Of a stretch of DNA of 64,000 nt, positions 50,925-61,284 are shown one piece after another. The notes under the pieces were generated by a model that was not told the origin of the DNA, made no database searches, and saw only the letters and a list, made by a program, of their open reading frames with translations. The position numbers and the translations under genes were made by a program. Source of the stretch: Pasteurellaceae bacterium Macca (GTDB taxonomy: Bacteria; Pseudomonadota; Gammaproteobacteria; Enterobacterales; Pasteurellaceae); assembly GCA_023101485.1 (NCBI GenBank), contig LVZB01000001.1, forward strand, positions 868,001 through 932,000. The letters run 5' to 3'. The stretch's first letter is position 1. Each line of letters opens with the position of its first letter.

Positions 50925-51290
50925 CTAACGAGCGGTTTGTAAGAGCCGGGCAAGCAACATTCCTCCTAAGGTTAAGGCAACTCCGCCAAGCAAGTGCAGG
51001 GCAACAATACCCACTCCTTGCAGATATTTCCCCGAAAGTAATTTCTCACTTAATTCCGCTGAAAAGCTCGAAAAGGTGGTAAAACTGCCTAAAAAGCCGG
51101 TAATAAACAGAAAACGGTGATGATCTTGCAGATTAAAGCCCATCAACAACCCAATTAAAAAACAGCCTAACCAATTCACAAGCAAAGTGCCAAGGGCAAA
51201 AGTGTTAAAGAGTGGATTAAGCCAAACGCCAACCCCCCAACGGCTAATCGCCCCACACACCGCCCCAAGGGAAATCCAAAAAAGTACCAT
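50925..51290 (-). CDS. crcB: Fluoride ion channel CrcB/Fluc
   Basis: Exports fluoride. 121 aa from ATG 51290, which follows GGGAGG; the longer frame to 51413 runs into the glpF promoter and is rejected. Four membrane helices with the conserved GAVCGAISRWGV, NWLGCFLIGLLMGF and GFLGSFTTFSSFSAE segments (the phenylalanine box). TAG stop. No fluoride riboswitch fold was recognised upstream. Confidence 0.92.
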   Translation of the reverse strand: MVLFWISLGAVCGAISRWGVGVWLNPLFNTFALGTLLVNWLGCFLIGLLMGFNLQDHHRFLFITGFLGSFTTFSSFSAELSEKLLSGKYLQGVGIVALHLLGGVALTLGGMLLARLLQTAR

Positions 51291-51388
51291 TTTTCCTCCC
51301 GATAAAATAAAAACGTGTTCTAGCTTAGGATGCTTTTTATGCAAAAAAGCCGTTTTTATGGCTACGCCTTTTTTAATGATAATTTTTC

Positions 51389-51404
51389 TGTGAAGTCGCT
51401 CACA
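51389..51404 (+). promoter_or_regulatory. CRP site upstream of glpFK
   Basis: TGTGA-AGTCGC-TCACA, perfect consensus, 98 bases before the glpF ATG. TATATT at 51444-51449 would place it near -60 (class I), while a closer, poorer -10 would give -41.5; I cannot choose. Confidence 0.65.
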
Positions 51405-51501
51405 AATTAACACTTTTCCATTTGCGAAAATAGTGCATTTATCTATATTTGCCGACGAAAACGTTTGTTTTTCAACATTTTTGTTTCTTTAAGGAGAAAT
51501 T

Positions 51502-53816
<2,315 letters not shown>

Positions 53817-53852
53817 CCCCTAACCCGAATAAGCTATCTAATCAGGGCTTAA

Positions 53853-53904
53853 CAAGCGGTCGGATTTTGCAGGAAATTTGTCAAACCCGACCGCTTACTT
53901 TTTT
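53853..53904 (+). terminator. glpK terminator (inverted uptake-signal pair), interrupted by an IS
   Basis: CAAGCGGTCGG (53853-53863) and CCGACCGCTT (53887-53896) form a stem that is followed by ACTTTTTT. The insertion sequence entered exactly in this T-tract, duplicating ACTTTTTT. The 3' arm and T-tract also recur at 56483-56512. Confidence 0.75.
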
Positions 53905-54680
53905 GGCATATAGGACAAAATAGTTGGTAAAAACTGGCTTAAAGCCTTATAGTAAAAGGCTTTAAGCCCTTCTTTTGAAAATGAACAAAAAACGTGTCCT
54001 TTTTGCCAATATTCTTCTATTCAGAAGTATGGTATTCAAAATAAACTTCAACGCTATAAATGCTCCCATTGTAATAAGACATTTACCTTTAAAAAAAATT
54101 AAATCCCGAAGATATTTGGCAAGATTACATTATTGGAAAACAGACTCATCAACAATTATCTCAAAAATATCATTGCTCTCCTCGAACAATTCGAAGATAT
54201 TTAGAAAAAGCCCCTAAAACAGAATTTAACATCCTTCAAAATAAATATCTTAATCTCATTATTGACACGACTTTTTTTCATCGTGATTTTGGTGTGATGG
54301 TTTTTATTGATAGTCTTTCAACCAAAGTGGTTTACCACCAAATTGTGAAGACAGAAAAAGATATTTATTACAAGCAGGCATTAAATAAACTGAGAGAAAA
54401 AGGCTATTTTCCTTATAAACATCGAAATGTAAGAAGTGCAGCGGCAAGTATTAAACGATACGATGAATATCTTTTTACCTACGAAAAGTATCCTGAACTT
54501 AATATTGAAAAAACGACAAATAGAATAGAGGGATTATTTAAAGACCTTAAAGATAAGTTACGTCCCCATAGCGGTTTAACAAGAAAGCATAAGATATTGT
54601 TTATAAAGGATTTTTTAAATAGAAAAAGTTGGTAAGAGCAACGAAAAATAACTATTACCAACTATTTTGTCCTATATGCC
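53905..54680 (+). mobile_element. Insertion sequence, 776 bp, with perfect 26-bp inverted repeats
   Basis: The left end is 53905-53930 (GGCATATAGGACAAAATAGT...) and the right end 54655-54680 is its exact complement. The internal transposase is split over two shifted frames. Terminal repeats of 26 bp with an 8-bp duplication and a zinc-ribbon transposase would fit an IS256/IS1249-type or related family; I could not assign it with confidence. Confidence 0.85.
53981..54635 (+). pseudogene. IS transposase, frame broken at two poly-A runs
   Basis: Reading across frames gives a zinc ribbon (CPFCQYSSIQKYGIQ ... RYKCSHCNKTFTF), a helix-turn-helix (QTHQQLSQKYHCSPRTIRRY), then a catalytic core (LIIDTTFFHRDFGVMVFIDS) and a C-terminus (TTNRIEGLFKDLKDKLRPHS). 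The ATG at 53981 is out of frame with the ribbon by one base at A6 (53987-53992). The ribbon frame stops just after A8 (54091-54098), and the rest continues in the -1 frame. One extra A in each run would restore about 218 aa. It could be a decayed copy, homopolymer sequencing error, or (for the second) programmed frameshifting. Confidence 0.7.
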
Positions 54681-54690
54681 ACTTTTTTCC

Positions 54691-54755
54691 TTATTTTGTT
54701 AATAATGCAACAATATCATCTGAATTGGCTTTGTCTTTTTCAGACGAATATTTCG
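54691..54755 (-). other. Possible frame-shifted C-terminal tail of the island gene
   Basis: Just past the stop of the 477-aa gene, the -1 frame encodes TKYSSEKDKANSDDIVALLTK and a stop at 54691. One extra T in the TTT before the stop (minus strand) would join it seamlessly as ...NLALLTKYSSEK.... It may be a real truncation or a homopolymer sequencing error. Confidence 0.4.
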
Positions 54756-56189
54756 TTAAAGTGCTAGATTATTTCTTTTGGTTGCTGATAAAATCGGCAA
54801 TCTATTATCTTTTAAATCGGAAATGGCTTTTTCCCAATTACAATGGGTAATTTCTTCATTTTCATCTTGTATAAGTAAAGGGCTAGCTAATTCTAATAAT
54901 GGTAATACTGCGGAATCGAGATTTCCATCTTTAAAATATTGATATTTAGCCAACGTTAAATCAACTTTTTCATTAAGGCAAGAATTAACGTAAGAAGAAA
55001 CATTCTCATAAATCTCTTTATAATTTTCAATAAATGAACGAATAAATGCTAATTTATTATGAATTATACTTGCAGAATCATTATTGAGTGCTTTTGAGAT
55101 AATGTCTAATTTATTCGCTTCGGATTTTACTCTTTGATAACTAAAAATGAATCCTAATAAAGAGAAAAATGTTATATTTTTATCATAAAAGATAATCCTA
55201 TATTTCAATGCTTCTAGAATACCTGTTGATATAGCACCAAAATAACAAAAATGTTCTAACTCTTTTAAAATCTCATTGATTTTATTACTAATAGGATCAT
55301 TCGAATTTAATTTATAAGGATCAAAGTTTAATTTAAATGGGATATTATCCCAATGTTTAGTTAATAAACGATAGTCATTCACAAAACTTCCAAATTCTTC
55401 TGCAGATTGATATCTACCGTTTGATAGCTCATGATAAAAAGCAGAAAGATCATCCATCACTTTTTTAAAAGAGGTTGAAATTTGAGAAACAACTTCTATT
55501 TTCTTAGTTAAAATAGGATTGTCTAGTATTTCTATAGCGGGAAGTAGAGTGTCTAAATAAGTAATGTTTTCATTATATATTCTAATACTTTGAGAATAAT
55601 CTAATAATACATCTCCATTATGTAGTATTTTTTTATTATTGTTTAAATGTTTAGCAGCTAGAATAAGCAATATTACTGAGTCTGAGTATATGTTAATAGT
55701 AGCTTCAAAAAGTGAGTTAACCTTATTTTCGATTTCTTGGTTAAAATCATAAACTTTTAGTTCTTCTTCATTTTTATCCTCTTCTTTATTAGTGTTTTCT
55801 TTATCAAGAATATATTGATTTAATTTAGAAAATAAGCGTTTTAGAGAAGCGTAAGGTTGAGTTAATTCAGCTACTTTGACTCCATTAATAAATAGTTTTG
55901 AATCAAGTATCCCTTTTTTAACATAGATCTCTTTTATTTCTGAGAGTTTGTATTCTATATTATCATTATTTAAAGTGCGAATGGCGATGATTTTATTTGT
56001 AATCACAATACCCTTTTTAGCACTTCCAAAAAGAGTCCCATCAATTAAGACTTCTATGTCAGAGTATTCTTGAATAAACTTAGAATTAAATGCATTAATC
56101 ACATTTTTTGCTTTATCTTTGGGCACTTTTGGATATAAATAAATTTTATACTCATAATTATCACCACGTAAAAAGTCAGAAACGTTCAT
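54756..56189 (-). CDS. Unknown protein with possible N-terminal PH-like domain (island cargo)
   Basis: 477 aa, very AT-rich; AAGGGA lies before the ATG at 56189. I do not recognise the family. Residues about 38-120 form alternating beta strands around IEVLIDGTLFGSAKKGIVIT and NDNIEYKLSEIKEIYVKKG, a pattern like bacterial PH/GRAM-type domains. A charged linker (about 130-150, rich in Glu, Lys and Asn) follows. The rest is mostly helical, with one rather hydrophobic stretch (NITFFSLLGFIFSYQ) too weak to call a membrane helix. No signal peptide or enzyme motif is seen. The stop may be premature: see the frame-shifted tail downstream. Being alone in a repeat-bounded island, it could be a defence, toxin or stress gene, but that is speculation. 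Confidence 0.65.
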   Translation of the reverse strand: MNVSDFLRGDNYEYKIYLYPKVPKDKAKNVINAFNSKFIQEYSDIEVLIDGTLFGSAKKGIVITNKIIAIRTLNNDNIEYKLSEIKEIYVKKGILDSKLFINGVKVAELTQPYASLKRLFSKLNQYILDKENTNKEEDKNEEELKVYDFNQEIENKVNSLFEATINIYSDSVILLILAAKHLNNNKKILHNGDVLLDYSQSIRIYNENITYLDTLLPAIEILDNPILTKKIEVVSQISTSFKKVMDDLSAFYHELSNGRYQSAEEFGSFVNDYRLLTKHWDNIPFKLNFDPYKLNSNDPISNKINEILKELEHFCYFGAISTGILEALKYRIIFYDKNITFFSLLGFIFSYQRVKSEANKLDIISKALNNDSASIIHNKLAFIRSFIENYKEIYENVSSYVNSCLNEKVDLTLAKYQYFKDGNLDSAVLPLLELASPLLIQDENEEITHCNWEKAISDLKDNRLPILSATKRNNLAL

Positions 56190-56557
56190 ATATCCCTTAT
56201 TGTGTTAAATAGACTGAAATTAATTAAAGATAATTATAAAACAAAAGAGATGGTTGTCAAACATAACGGTTCTATCAATAGAAATATTAAGCTAGAAGAG
56301 TAAGATATGCTTTGGTTTTAATGGTCTGCTTAGTTTTCTAGTAAGGGTAATAATAAGAGCAATTTTGGATGATGAGATTGATTAAGGAGTAAGAAAAAAT
56401 TGAATATTTAAAGCATTTTAGGTATTACCTATTCGAAGCGTAAAAAATTTTTGTTACTAAAATATAATATTGAAAATTTGCTAAACCCGACCGCTTACTT
56501 TTTTCCTTATTTCCCCTACAATAACGTCAAAATGACGCTTCCCGAAAAGGAATGACT
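56190..56557. other. Intergenic region: island edge and rbsR promoter
   Basis: About 290 bases next to the island gene are extremely AT-rich, with no gene or clear motif. The right copy of the 30-bp direct repeat is at 56483-56512. A short inverted repeat, CGTCA-AAA-TGACG (56525-56537), lies just before the rbsR ribosome site and could be an operator. Confidence 0.55.
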
Positions 56558-57547
56558 ATGGCAACAATGAAAGATATTGCACGGATTGCAGGGGTTTCGC
56601 TCTCCACGGTTTCCCATGTAGTGAATCGCTCTCGCTTTGTGAGTGAAGGGGTGACGCAAAAAGTCCAACGTGTGATTGATGAACTCAACTACACCCCCTC
56701 TTTGGTGGCGAGAAGCCTCAAAGTCAAAGAAACCAACACCATTGGCATGGTCGTAACCACGAGTAACAACCCCTTCTTTGCGGAAGTCGTTCGCCATGTG
56801 GAACGCTATTGCGAACGGCATCACTACCATCTCATTTTAGTGAATACCGAAGCCACGAATGAACATTTACAACGCCACCTCGACCGCCTATTACGCAAAC
56901 AGGTCGATGGCTTATTATTGATGTGTGCCGAACCCCAAGATCTTGCCCCAGCGTTATTATCTCAAATTCATTTGCCGATGGTGGTGATCGACTGGTGGCA
57001 ACAGCCCCTTAATGCGGACATTATTCACGAAAATTCAGAATTAGGGGGCTATCTTGCGACAACAGCGTTAATTGAAGCGGGTTATCAAGAGATTGCAATT
57101 ATCACGGGGGAGCTTTCTAAACCGCTGGCAAGTAACCGTTTAGCGGGCTACAAGCGGTCACTTTTAACGCATAATTTGCCCCTTCGTCCAGAATGGATTA
57201 TCGAAAGCCATTTCCACTACCAAGGCGGTATTGAAGGCATGGAAAAACTCCTCGCCCTCCCCAAGCTCCCTCGGGCTATTTTCGCCATGAACGACAGCAT
57301 CGCCCTCGGGGCGTACCAAGCCATTTGGCGAGCAGGCTTACGCATTCCACAGGATATTGCCATGGTGGGGTATGATAATATCGAATTGGCTCAATATCTC
57401 TCTCCGCCACTCTCTACCATTCATCAACCTAAAGCACGGCTAGCCAAACACGCCGTAGAGCAGTTAATCGCCCGTATTCATCAACCAAACAAAGCGATTG
57501 AAAATATCTGCCTTGACCCTGAATTGGTGAAACGGGAGTCGTTTTAG
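56558..57547 (+). CDS. rbsR: Ribose operon repressor RbsR (LacI family)
   Basis: 329 aa from ATG 56558; ATG 56552 overlaps the AAGGA ribosome site. It begins [20 protein letters not shown], nearly identical to E. coli RbsR, and the hinge and core follow ([57 protein letters not shown]). The Trp in VIDWWQQP matches the RbsR branch. No rbsD or rbsK is in the window; the ABC genes at 59346-62793 are possible targets. Confidence 0.88.
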   Translation: MATMKDIARIAGVSLSTVSHVVNRSRFVSEGVTQKVQRVIDELNYTPSLVARSLKVKETNTIGMVVTTSNNPFFAEVVRHVERYCERHHYHLILVNTEATNEHLQRHLDRLLRKQVDGLLLMCAEPQDLAPALLSQIHLPMVVIDWWQQPLNADIIHENSELGGYLATTALIEAGYQEIAIITGELSKPLASNRLAGYKRSLLTHNLPLRPEWIIESHFHYQGGIEGMEKLLALPKLPRAIFAMNDSIALGAYQAIWRAGLRIPQDIAMVGYDNIELAQYLSPPLSTIHQPKARLAKHAVEQLIARIHQPNKAIENICLDPELVKRESF

Positions 57548-57574
57548 ATCGAGATAGCGGTTTAAATGCTCAAA

Positions 57575-58492
57575 TCAGCTTTTTTCGTCCACACCCCACA
57601 ACCAAGCGGCACCTCGTACGCCACTTGAATCGCCGTGTTGGGCTTTTTTGATTTCGGTAAAGCACTCTTTACCGAAAATATATTGTTGTAAGAGTGGCGG
57701 AACATTTTTATATAGCCGTTCAATATTGCATACCCCGCCTGCAAAGATAATGACATCAGGGTCGAGAATATTGGTGTAACTGGCAAGGGATTTTGCTAAA
57801 CGGCGTTCGTAGGCTTGGAGAGATTGTTCTGCCAGTTTGTTGCCTTGTTCAGCGAGTTTCACAATTTCATCGCCTTTAAGACGTGTGCCAGAACGGCGTT
57901 GGTAGTCATCGCAAAGCCCTGTGCCGGATACAAATTGTTCAATACAGCCTTGTTTTCCGCAGTAGCAAGGTGTTGCTTTGGCGACCGCTTGTTCTTCTTC
58001 ATCTTGCCACGGTAATGGATTGTGTCCCCATTCCCCACCTAAGCCATTAGCACCATTATGAGGTTTACCATTGATAACAATGCCTGAGCCGCAACCAGTG
58101 CCGAGAATTAACGCAAGGACGATATTTTTCCCCTTACCCGCACCATCTGTCGCTTCTGAAACGGTCATACAGTTAGCATCATTGGCAATTCGCACGGGGC
58201 GTTGTAAGAGTTGTTCTAAATCTTTATCTAGTGGTTGTCCATTTAACCACACCGAATTGGCATTTTTTACTTTTTGGCTGAAAGGGGAAATTGTGCCGGG
58301 AATGCCGATACCTACTGTGCCTGTTTGTTGGGTGGCAAGTTCGGCATCATCGACTAAACGTTTAATGGCTTGTAATGTGTCTGTATAAGATCCACGAGGG
58401 GTGGGAATTCGTTTCCGAAATAACTCTTCGCCCTGATCTGAAAGGGCGATAACTTCAATTTTTGTACCGCCTAAATCAATTCCGATACGCAT
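57575..58492 (-). CDS. mak: Fructokinase Mak (ROK family)
   Basis: 305 aa (E. coli Mak 302). The ATP site is [14 protein letters not shown]; substrate residues are in [16 protein letters not shown] and [11 protein letters not shown]; the ROK zinc motif is [17 protein letters not shown]. The C-terminus [18 protein letters not shown] matches Mak very well. Convergent with rbsR and divergent from the response regulator. Together with the nearby importer it suggests uptake and phosphorylation of fructose or a related hexose. Confidence 0.92.
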   Translation of the reverse strand: MRIGIDLGGTKIEVIALSDQGEELFRKRIPTPRGSYTDTLQAIKRLVDDAELATQQTGTVGIGIPGTISPFSQKVKNANSVWLNGQPLDKDLEQLLQRPVRIANDANCMTVSEATDGAGKGKNIVLALILGTGCGSGIVINGKPHNGANGLGGEWGHNPLPWQDEEEQAVAKATPCYCGKQGCIEQFVSGTGLCDDYQRRSGTRLKGDEIVKLAEQGNKLAEQSLQAYERRLAKSLASYTNILDPDVIIFAGGVCNIERLYKNVPPLLQQYIFGKECFTEIKKAQHGDSSGVRGAAWLWGVDEKS

Positions 58493-58549
58493 AAAAACTC
58501 CTTGATTTTGTTATATACTGTATGCAATCCAATGAATAAGGCATTGCAT

Positions 58550-59260
58550 ATGAGAAAAACGATTTTAATTGTCGATGATGATTTGCAAATATGTGAATTA
58601 TTAACCGAAACCTTTGATGAATATGGTTATAAGGTTTGTTTGGCTCATAGTGGCAAAGATGCCTTAACATTGCTTCATTCATCGAATGAGATTGCGTTAA
58701 TTTTGTTAGATTTGATGTTGCCTGATATTAACGGTTTACTGTTGTTACAGCAGATCAAAGCATTAACGACAGTGCCGATCATTATGTTAAGCGGTTTAGG
58801 GTCTGATTCTGATGTGGTGGTCGGGTTAGAAATGGGTGCAGATGATTATATTGCAAAACCTTTTTATCCCCGTGTAGTTGTCGCCAGAGTGAAAGCGGCA
58901 TTACGCCGTTTAGAACCCGCCCCGATATTGTATTCACGTCAAGGGCTCTTGTTTCAGCATTGGTTTTTAGATACTGAAAATCATCGCTTATTTAACCCAG
59001 CCCAACAAAAAGTAGAATTAACCCAAGGGGAGTATATTTTGCTATTTGCGTTATTATCACATTCGCAAAAAGTGCTTTCTCGGCAAAAATTACTTGAACT
59101 GACTCACAGTGAAACCTTAGAAATTTTTGATCGTACGATTGATGTCCTTATTATGCGATTGCGTAAAAAATTAGAACCTAACCCGAAATTGCCCACGTTT
59201 ATTCAAACAGTGCGAGGGATCGGCTATCTATTTACCTGTGCAGTTGAGCAAATCTCATAA
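58550..59260 (+). CDS. Two-component response regulator (OmpR/TorR-like)
   Basis: 236 aa from ATG 58550 (AAGG about nine bases upstream). Receiver domain: acidic pocket VDDD, phospho-acceptor Asp in ILLDLMLPDINGL, conserved Lys in DDYIAKPF. Winged-helix effector domain: LTQGEYILLFALLSHSQKVL, LSRQKLLEL and the DNA-contact strand VLIMRLRKKLE then VRGIGYLF. It reads like TorR. Its likely partner is the sensor kinase beginning at 62950, on the far side of the sugar ABC genes. The longer frame from 58502 overlaps the mak promoter and is rejected. Confidence 0.9.
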   Translation: MRKTILIVDDDLQICELLTETFDEYGYKVCLAHSGKDALTLLHSSNEIALILLDLMLPDINGLLLLQQIKALTTVPIIMLSGLGSDSDVVVGLEMGADDYIAKPFYPRVVVARVKAALRRLEPAPILYSRQGLLFQHWFLDTENHRLFNPAQQKVELTQGEYILLFALLSHSQKVLSRQKLLELTHSETLEIFDRTIDVLIMRLRKKLEPNPKLPTFIQTVRGIGYLFTCAVEQIS

Positions 59261-59345
59261 CGTGCAAAAAATTGTTAAAATCCGACCGCTTGTATCCGAT
59301 TAAAGAGGGCGAGTTGCCCCGCCCATTCAATCCGTTCAGTGTCGA

Positions 59346-60275
59346 TTATTTCACTGTCCAACCTTTGTAATCTTTGATGTTGTTACGGTCGATTAAGTTT
59401 ACTGGAATAAGCACAGGCTCTTTGGGTGCTTCTTTACCTTGTAAAATATCGTAACCAATACGAACTGCTTCGGACGCCATTACTTGTGGATCTTGTGCAG
59501 GTGTGCCTGCAAATAAGCTACCTTTGCGTTTTAATGCTTCTTCGCCATCGGGTGAACCGTCCACGCCCATAATAAAGAATTCATTACGTTGTGCTTGCTT
59601 AGCGGCTAAGTCGGCACCAATGGCTGTTGGGTCGTTGATAGCAAATACCGCATCAAGTTTTGGATAAGCAGTTAATAATGACGTCATCACTTCTAAACCA
59701 CCTTCACGGCTTCCTTTGGCATTTTGGTTATGGGAAAGCACTTTGATCTCTTTATGTTTGGCAAAAACGTCCATACAACCTTGAACACGGTCTTGTACAG
59801 CAGAAACCGGCGGGCCATTGATGATAACAACATCACCTTTGTTATTGATTCGGTCAACGATAGTTTGGCAAGCAATTTCACCTGCTTGGTAGTTATTTGA
59901 GGTTACCGTTGCATTTGCACCGTCTGCGGCAACATCGACCGCAACCACAATAATGCCTGCATCACGAGCGCGTTTTACCGCAGGACCAATCCCTTTTGAA
60001 TCGGCAGCATTAAGGATAATCATATCCGTTTTGGCTGCAATGAAATTATCAATTTGTGCGACTTGTTGCCCAAGATCATAACCGCTTGATACGGAGGTTA
60101 CATTAACACCATCACCGCCTAATTCTTTGGCTTTTAATTCAGCCCCTTTGGCAATTTGTACAAAGAATGGGTTAGCAAGATCGCCTACGGTAATACCGAT
60201 TGATTTTAATTCTTTGGCTTGAGCGAATGGGGCGATAGCCACCATAAGTGCGAGAGATAAGGTTTTTAATTTCAT
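59346..60275 (-). CDS. Periplasmic sugar-binding protein (ribose/fructose type)
   Basis: 309 aa type I binding protein. Signal peptide 1-20 (MKLKTLSLALMVAIAPFAQA). Body: SIGITVGDLANPFFVQIAKG, TDMIILNAADSKGIGPAVKR, IIVVAVDVAADG, VVIINGPPVSAVQDRVQGC and FAINDPTAIGADLAAKQAQR. It resembles FrcB-like and RbsB-like proteins and departs from E. coli RbsB. Last gene of the minus-strand order ATPase, permease, binding protein, the reverse of most rbs operons. AGGAG precedes the ATG. With mak nearby, fructose is a reasonable guess. Confidence 0.87.
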   Translation of the reverse strand: MKLKTLSLALMVAIAPFAQAKELKSIGITVGDLANPFFVQIAKGAELKAKELGGDGVNVTSVSSGYDLGQQVAQIDNFIAAKTDMIILNAADSKGIGPAVKRARDAGIIVVAVDVAADGANATVTSNNYQAGEIACQTIVDRINNKGDVVIINGPPVSAVQDRVQGCMDVFAKHKEIKVLSHNQNAKGSREGGLEVMTSLLTAYPKLDAVFAINDPTAIGADLAAKQAQRNEFFIMGVDGSPDGEEALKRKGSLFAGTPAQDPQVMASEAVRIGYDILQGKEAPKEPVLIPVNLIDRNNIKDYKGWTVK

Positions 60276-60301
60276 AGCATTCTCCTGTGAAATAAGGGTT
60301 T

Positions 60302-61267
60302 TTAGTGATTGCTTGTACGGTATTTATCGATTAAGACAGCAACGATAATTACCCCACCTTTAATGACGAGCTGCCAGAAGTAAGACACGCCCATTAACGT
60401 CATTCCATTATTGAGAGAGGCAATAATCAATGCCCCAATCAATGTACCGGTGATGGTGCCAATACCACCGACAAAACTTGTGCCACCTAAGATAACGGCA
60501 GCGATAGCATCTAGCTCATATCCCACACCTAAATTACCGTTAGCACTATATAGGCGTGAAGCACTCATTACTCCACCTAAGCCAGATAATAGACCGCTTG
60601 CAGCATAGACAAAAATCAGAACAAGAGAAACTTTAATACCTGTTAAGCGAGCGGCTTGTAAGTTACCTCCGACAGCGTAAATATGTGTGCCTAATGTGGT
60701 ACGGCGGAGAATAAACCAACAAATGGCGATCACTGCAAAGGCAATAATGACAAGCCAAGGTACTGAGCCAAGATAGCCGTTACCTATCCAGTCAAAGGAA
60801 ATATCTGAGTTGATAACTGTTGTACCATCAGCGACAAGGTAGGCAGCACCACGCAAGGCGGTGTAAGTGCCGAGTGTGACAATAAAAGGCGGAAGCCCTG
60901 CATAGGCAACAAGTAAGCCATTAAAGATACCCATTCCTAAACCCGCCATTAAGGCAATTGGCACTGCAAGGTCAGCAAAAGCTGGGTTTAGCGAGGTAAC
61001 TAATGCCATTACAGCGGTTACGCCCAGAATCGAGCCAACGGATAAATCAATCCCACCAGTTAAGATTACAAAAGTCATTCCAGCTGCTAATACAATGTTA
61101 ATAGATGCTTGGCGGGTAATATTCAGCATATTGGCTTCGGTCATAAAATTCGGTGCAACAAATGAGAATACCACGATAATTAACACTAAAATCGGTAGGA
61201 TTCCCACGGCTTGCATTGTGTCGGCGAGTGCCAACTTTTTAAATGATGGTTTTGCTGTTTGTTCCAT
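60302..61267 (-). CDS. Sugar ABC importer permease (RbsC family)
   Basis: 321 aa, about 10 membrane helices. Signatures: ILTGGIDLSVGSILGVTAVM, TLGTHIYAVGGNLQAARLTG and ELDAIAAVILGGTSFVGGIG. AAGGAG before the ATG; 17 bases after the ATPase stop. Presumed homodimer with the double ATPase at 61285-62793. Confidence 0.92.
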   Translation of the reverse strand: MEQTAKPSFKKLALADTMQAVGILPILVLIIVVFSFVAPNFMTEANMLNITRQASINIVLAAGMTFVILTGGIDLSVGSILGVTAVMALVTSLNPAFADLAVPIALMAGLGMGIFNGLLVAYAGLPPFIVTLGTYTALRGAAYLVADGTTVINSDISFDWIGNGYLGSVPWLVIIAFAVIAICWFILRRTTLGTHIYAVGGNLQAARLTGIKVSLVLIFVYAASGLLSGLGGVMSASRLYSANGNLGVGYELDAIAAVILGGTSFVGGIGTITGTLIGALIIASLNNGMTLMGVSYFWQLVIKGGVIIVAVLIDKYRTSNH

Positions 61268-61284
61268 TTTATTACTCCTTCAAA

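Larger units (their letters stand above)
53897..54688. repeat. 8-bp target-site duplication around the 776-bp IS
   Basis: ACTTTTTT at 53897-53904 and again at 54681-54688, directly abutting the inverted repeats. Confidence 0.85.
53875..56512. other. Accessory island bounded by a 30-bp direct repeat
   Basis: The 30-base sequence beginning AAACCCGACCGCTTAC and ending TTCCTTATTT occurs at 56483-56512. It also occurs, split by the IS, at 53883-53904 plus 54689-54696. Upstream of each copy AAATTTG also agrees, with two mismatches between. Removing one repeat and everything between would rejoin glpK's terminator to the rbsR promoter region. The cargo is a single AT-rich gene (54756-56189); the IS came later because it splits the left repeat. 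Confidence 0.7.

Noticed and set aside
51291-51413. Fluoride riboswitch upstream of crcB
   Set aside because: I could not recognise the conserved fold, and the region is shared with the glpF promoter.
54091-54098. Programmed -1 frameshift at A8 in the IS transposase
   Set aside because: Possible for the second break, but the first break at A6 also has to be bypassed, so decay or sequencing error is simpler. Kept as an alternative only.
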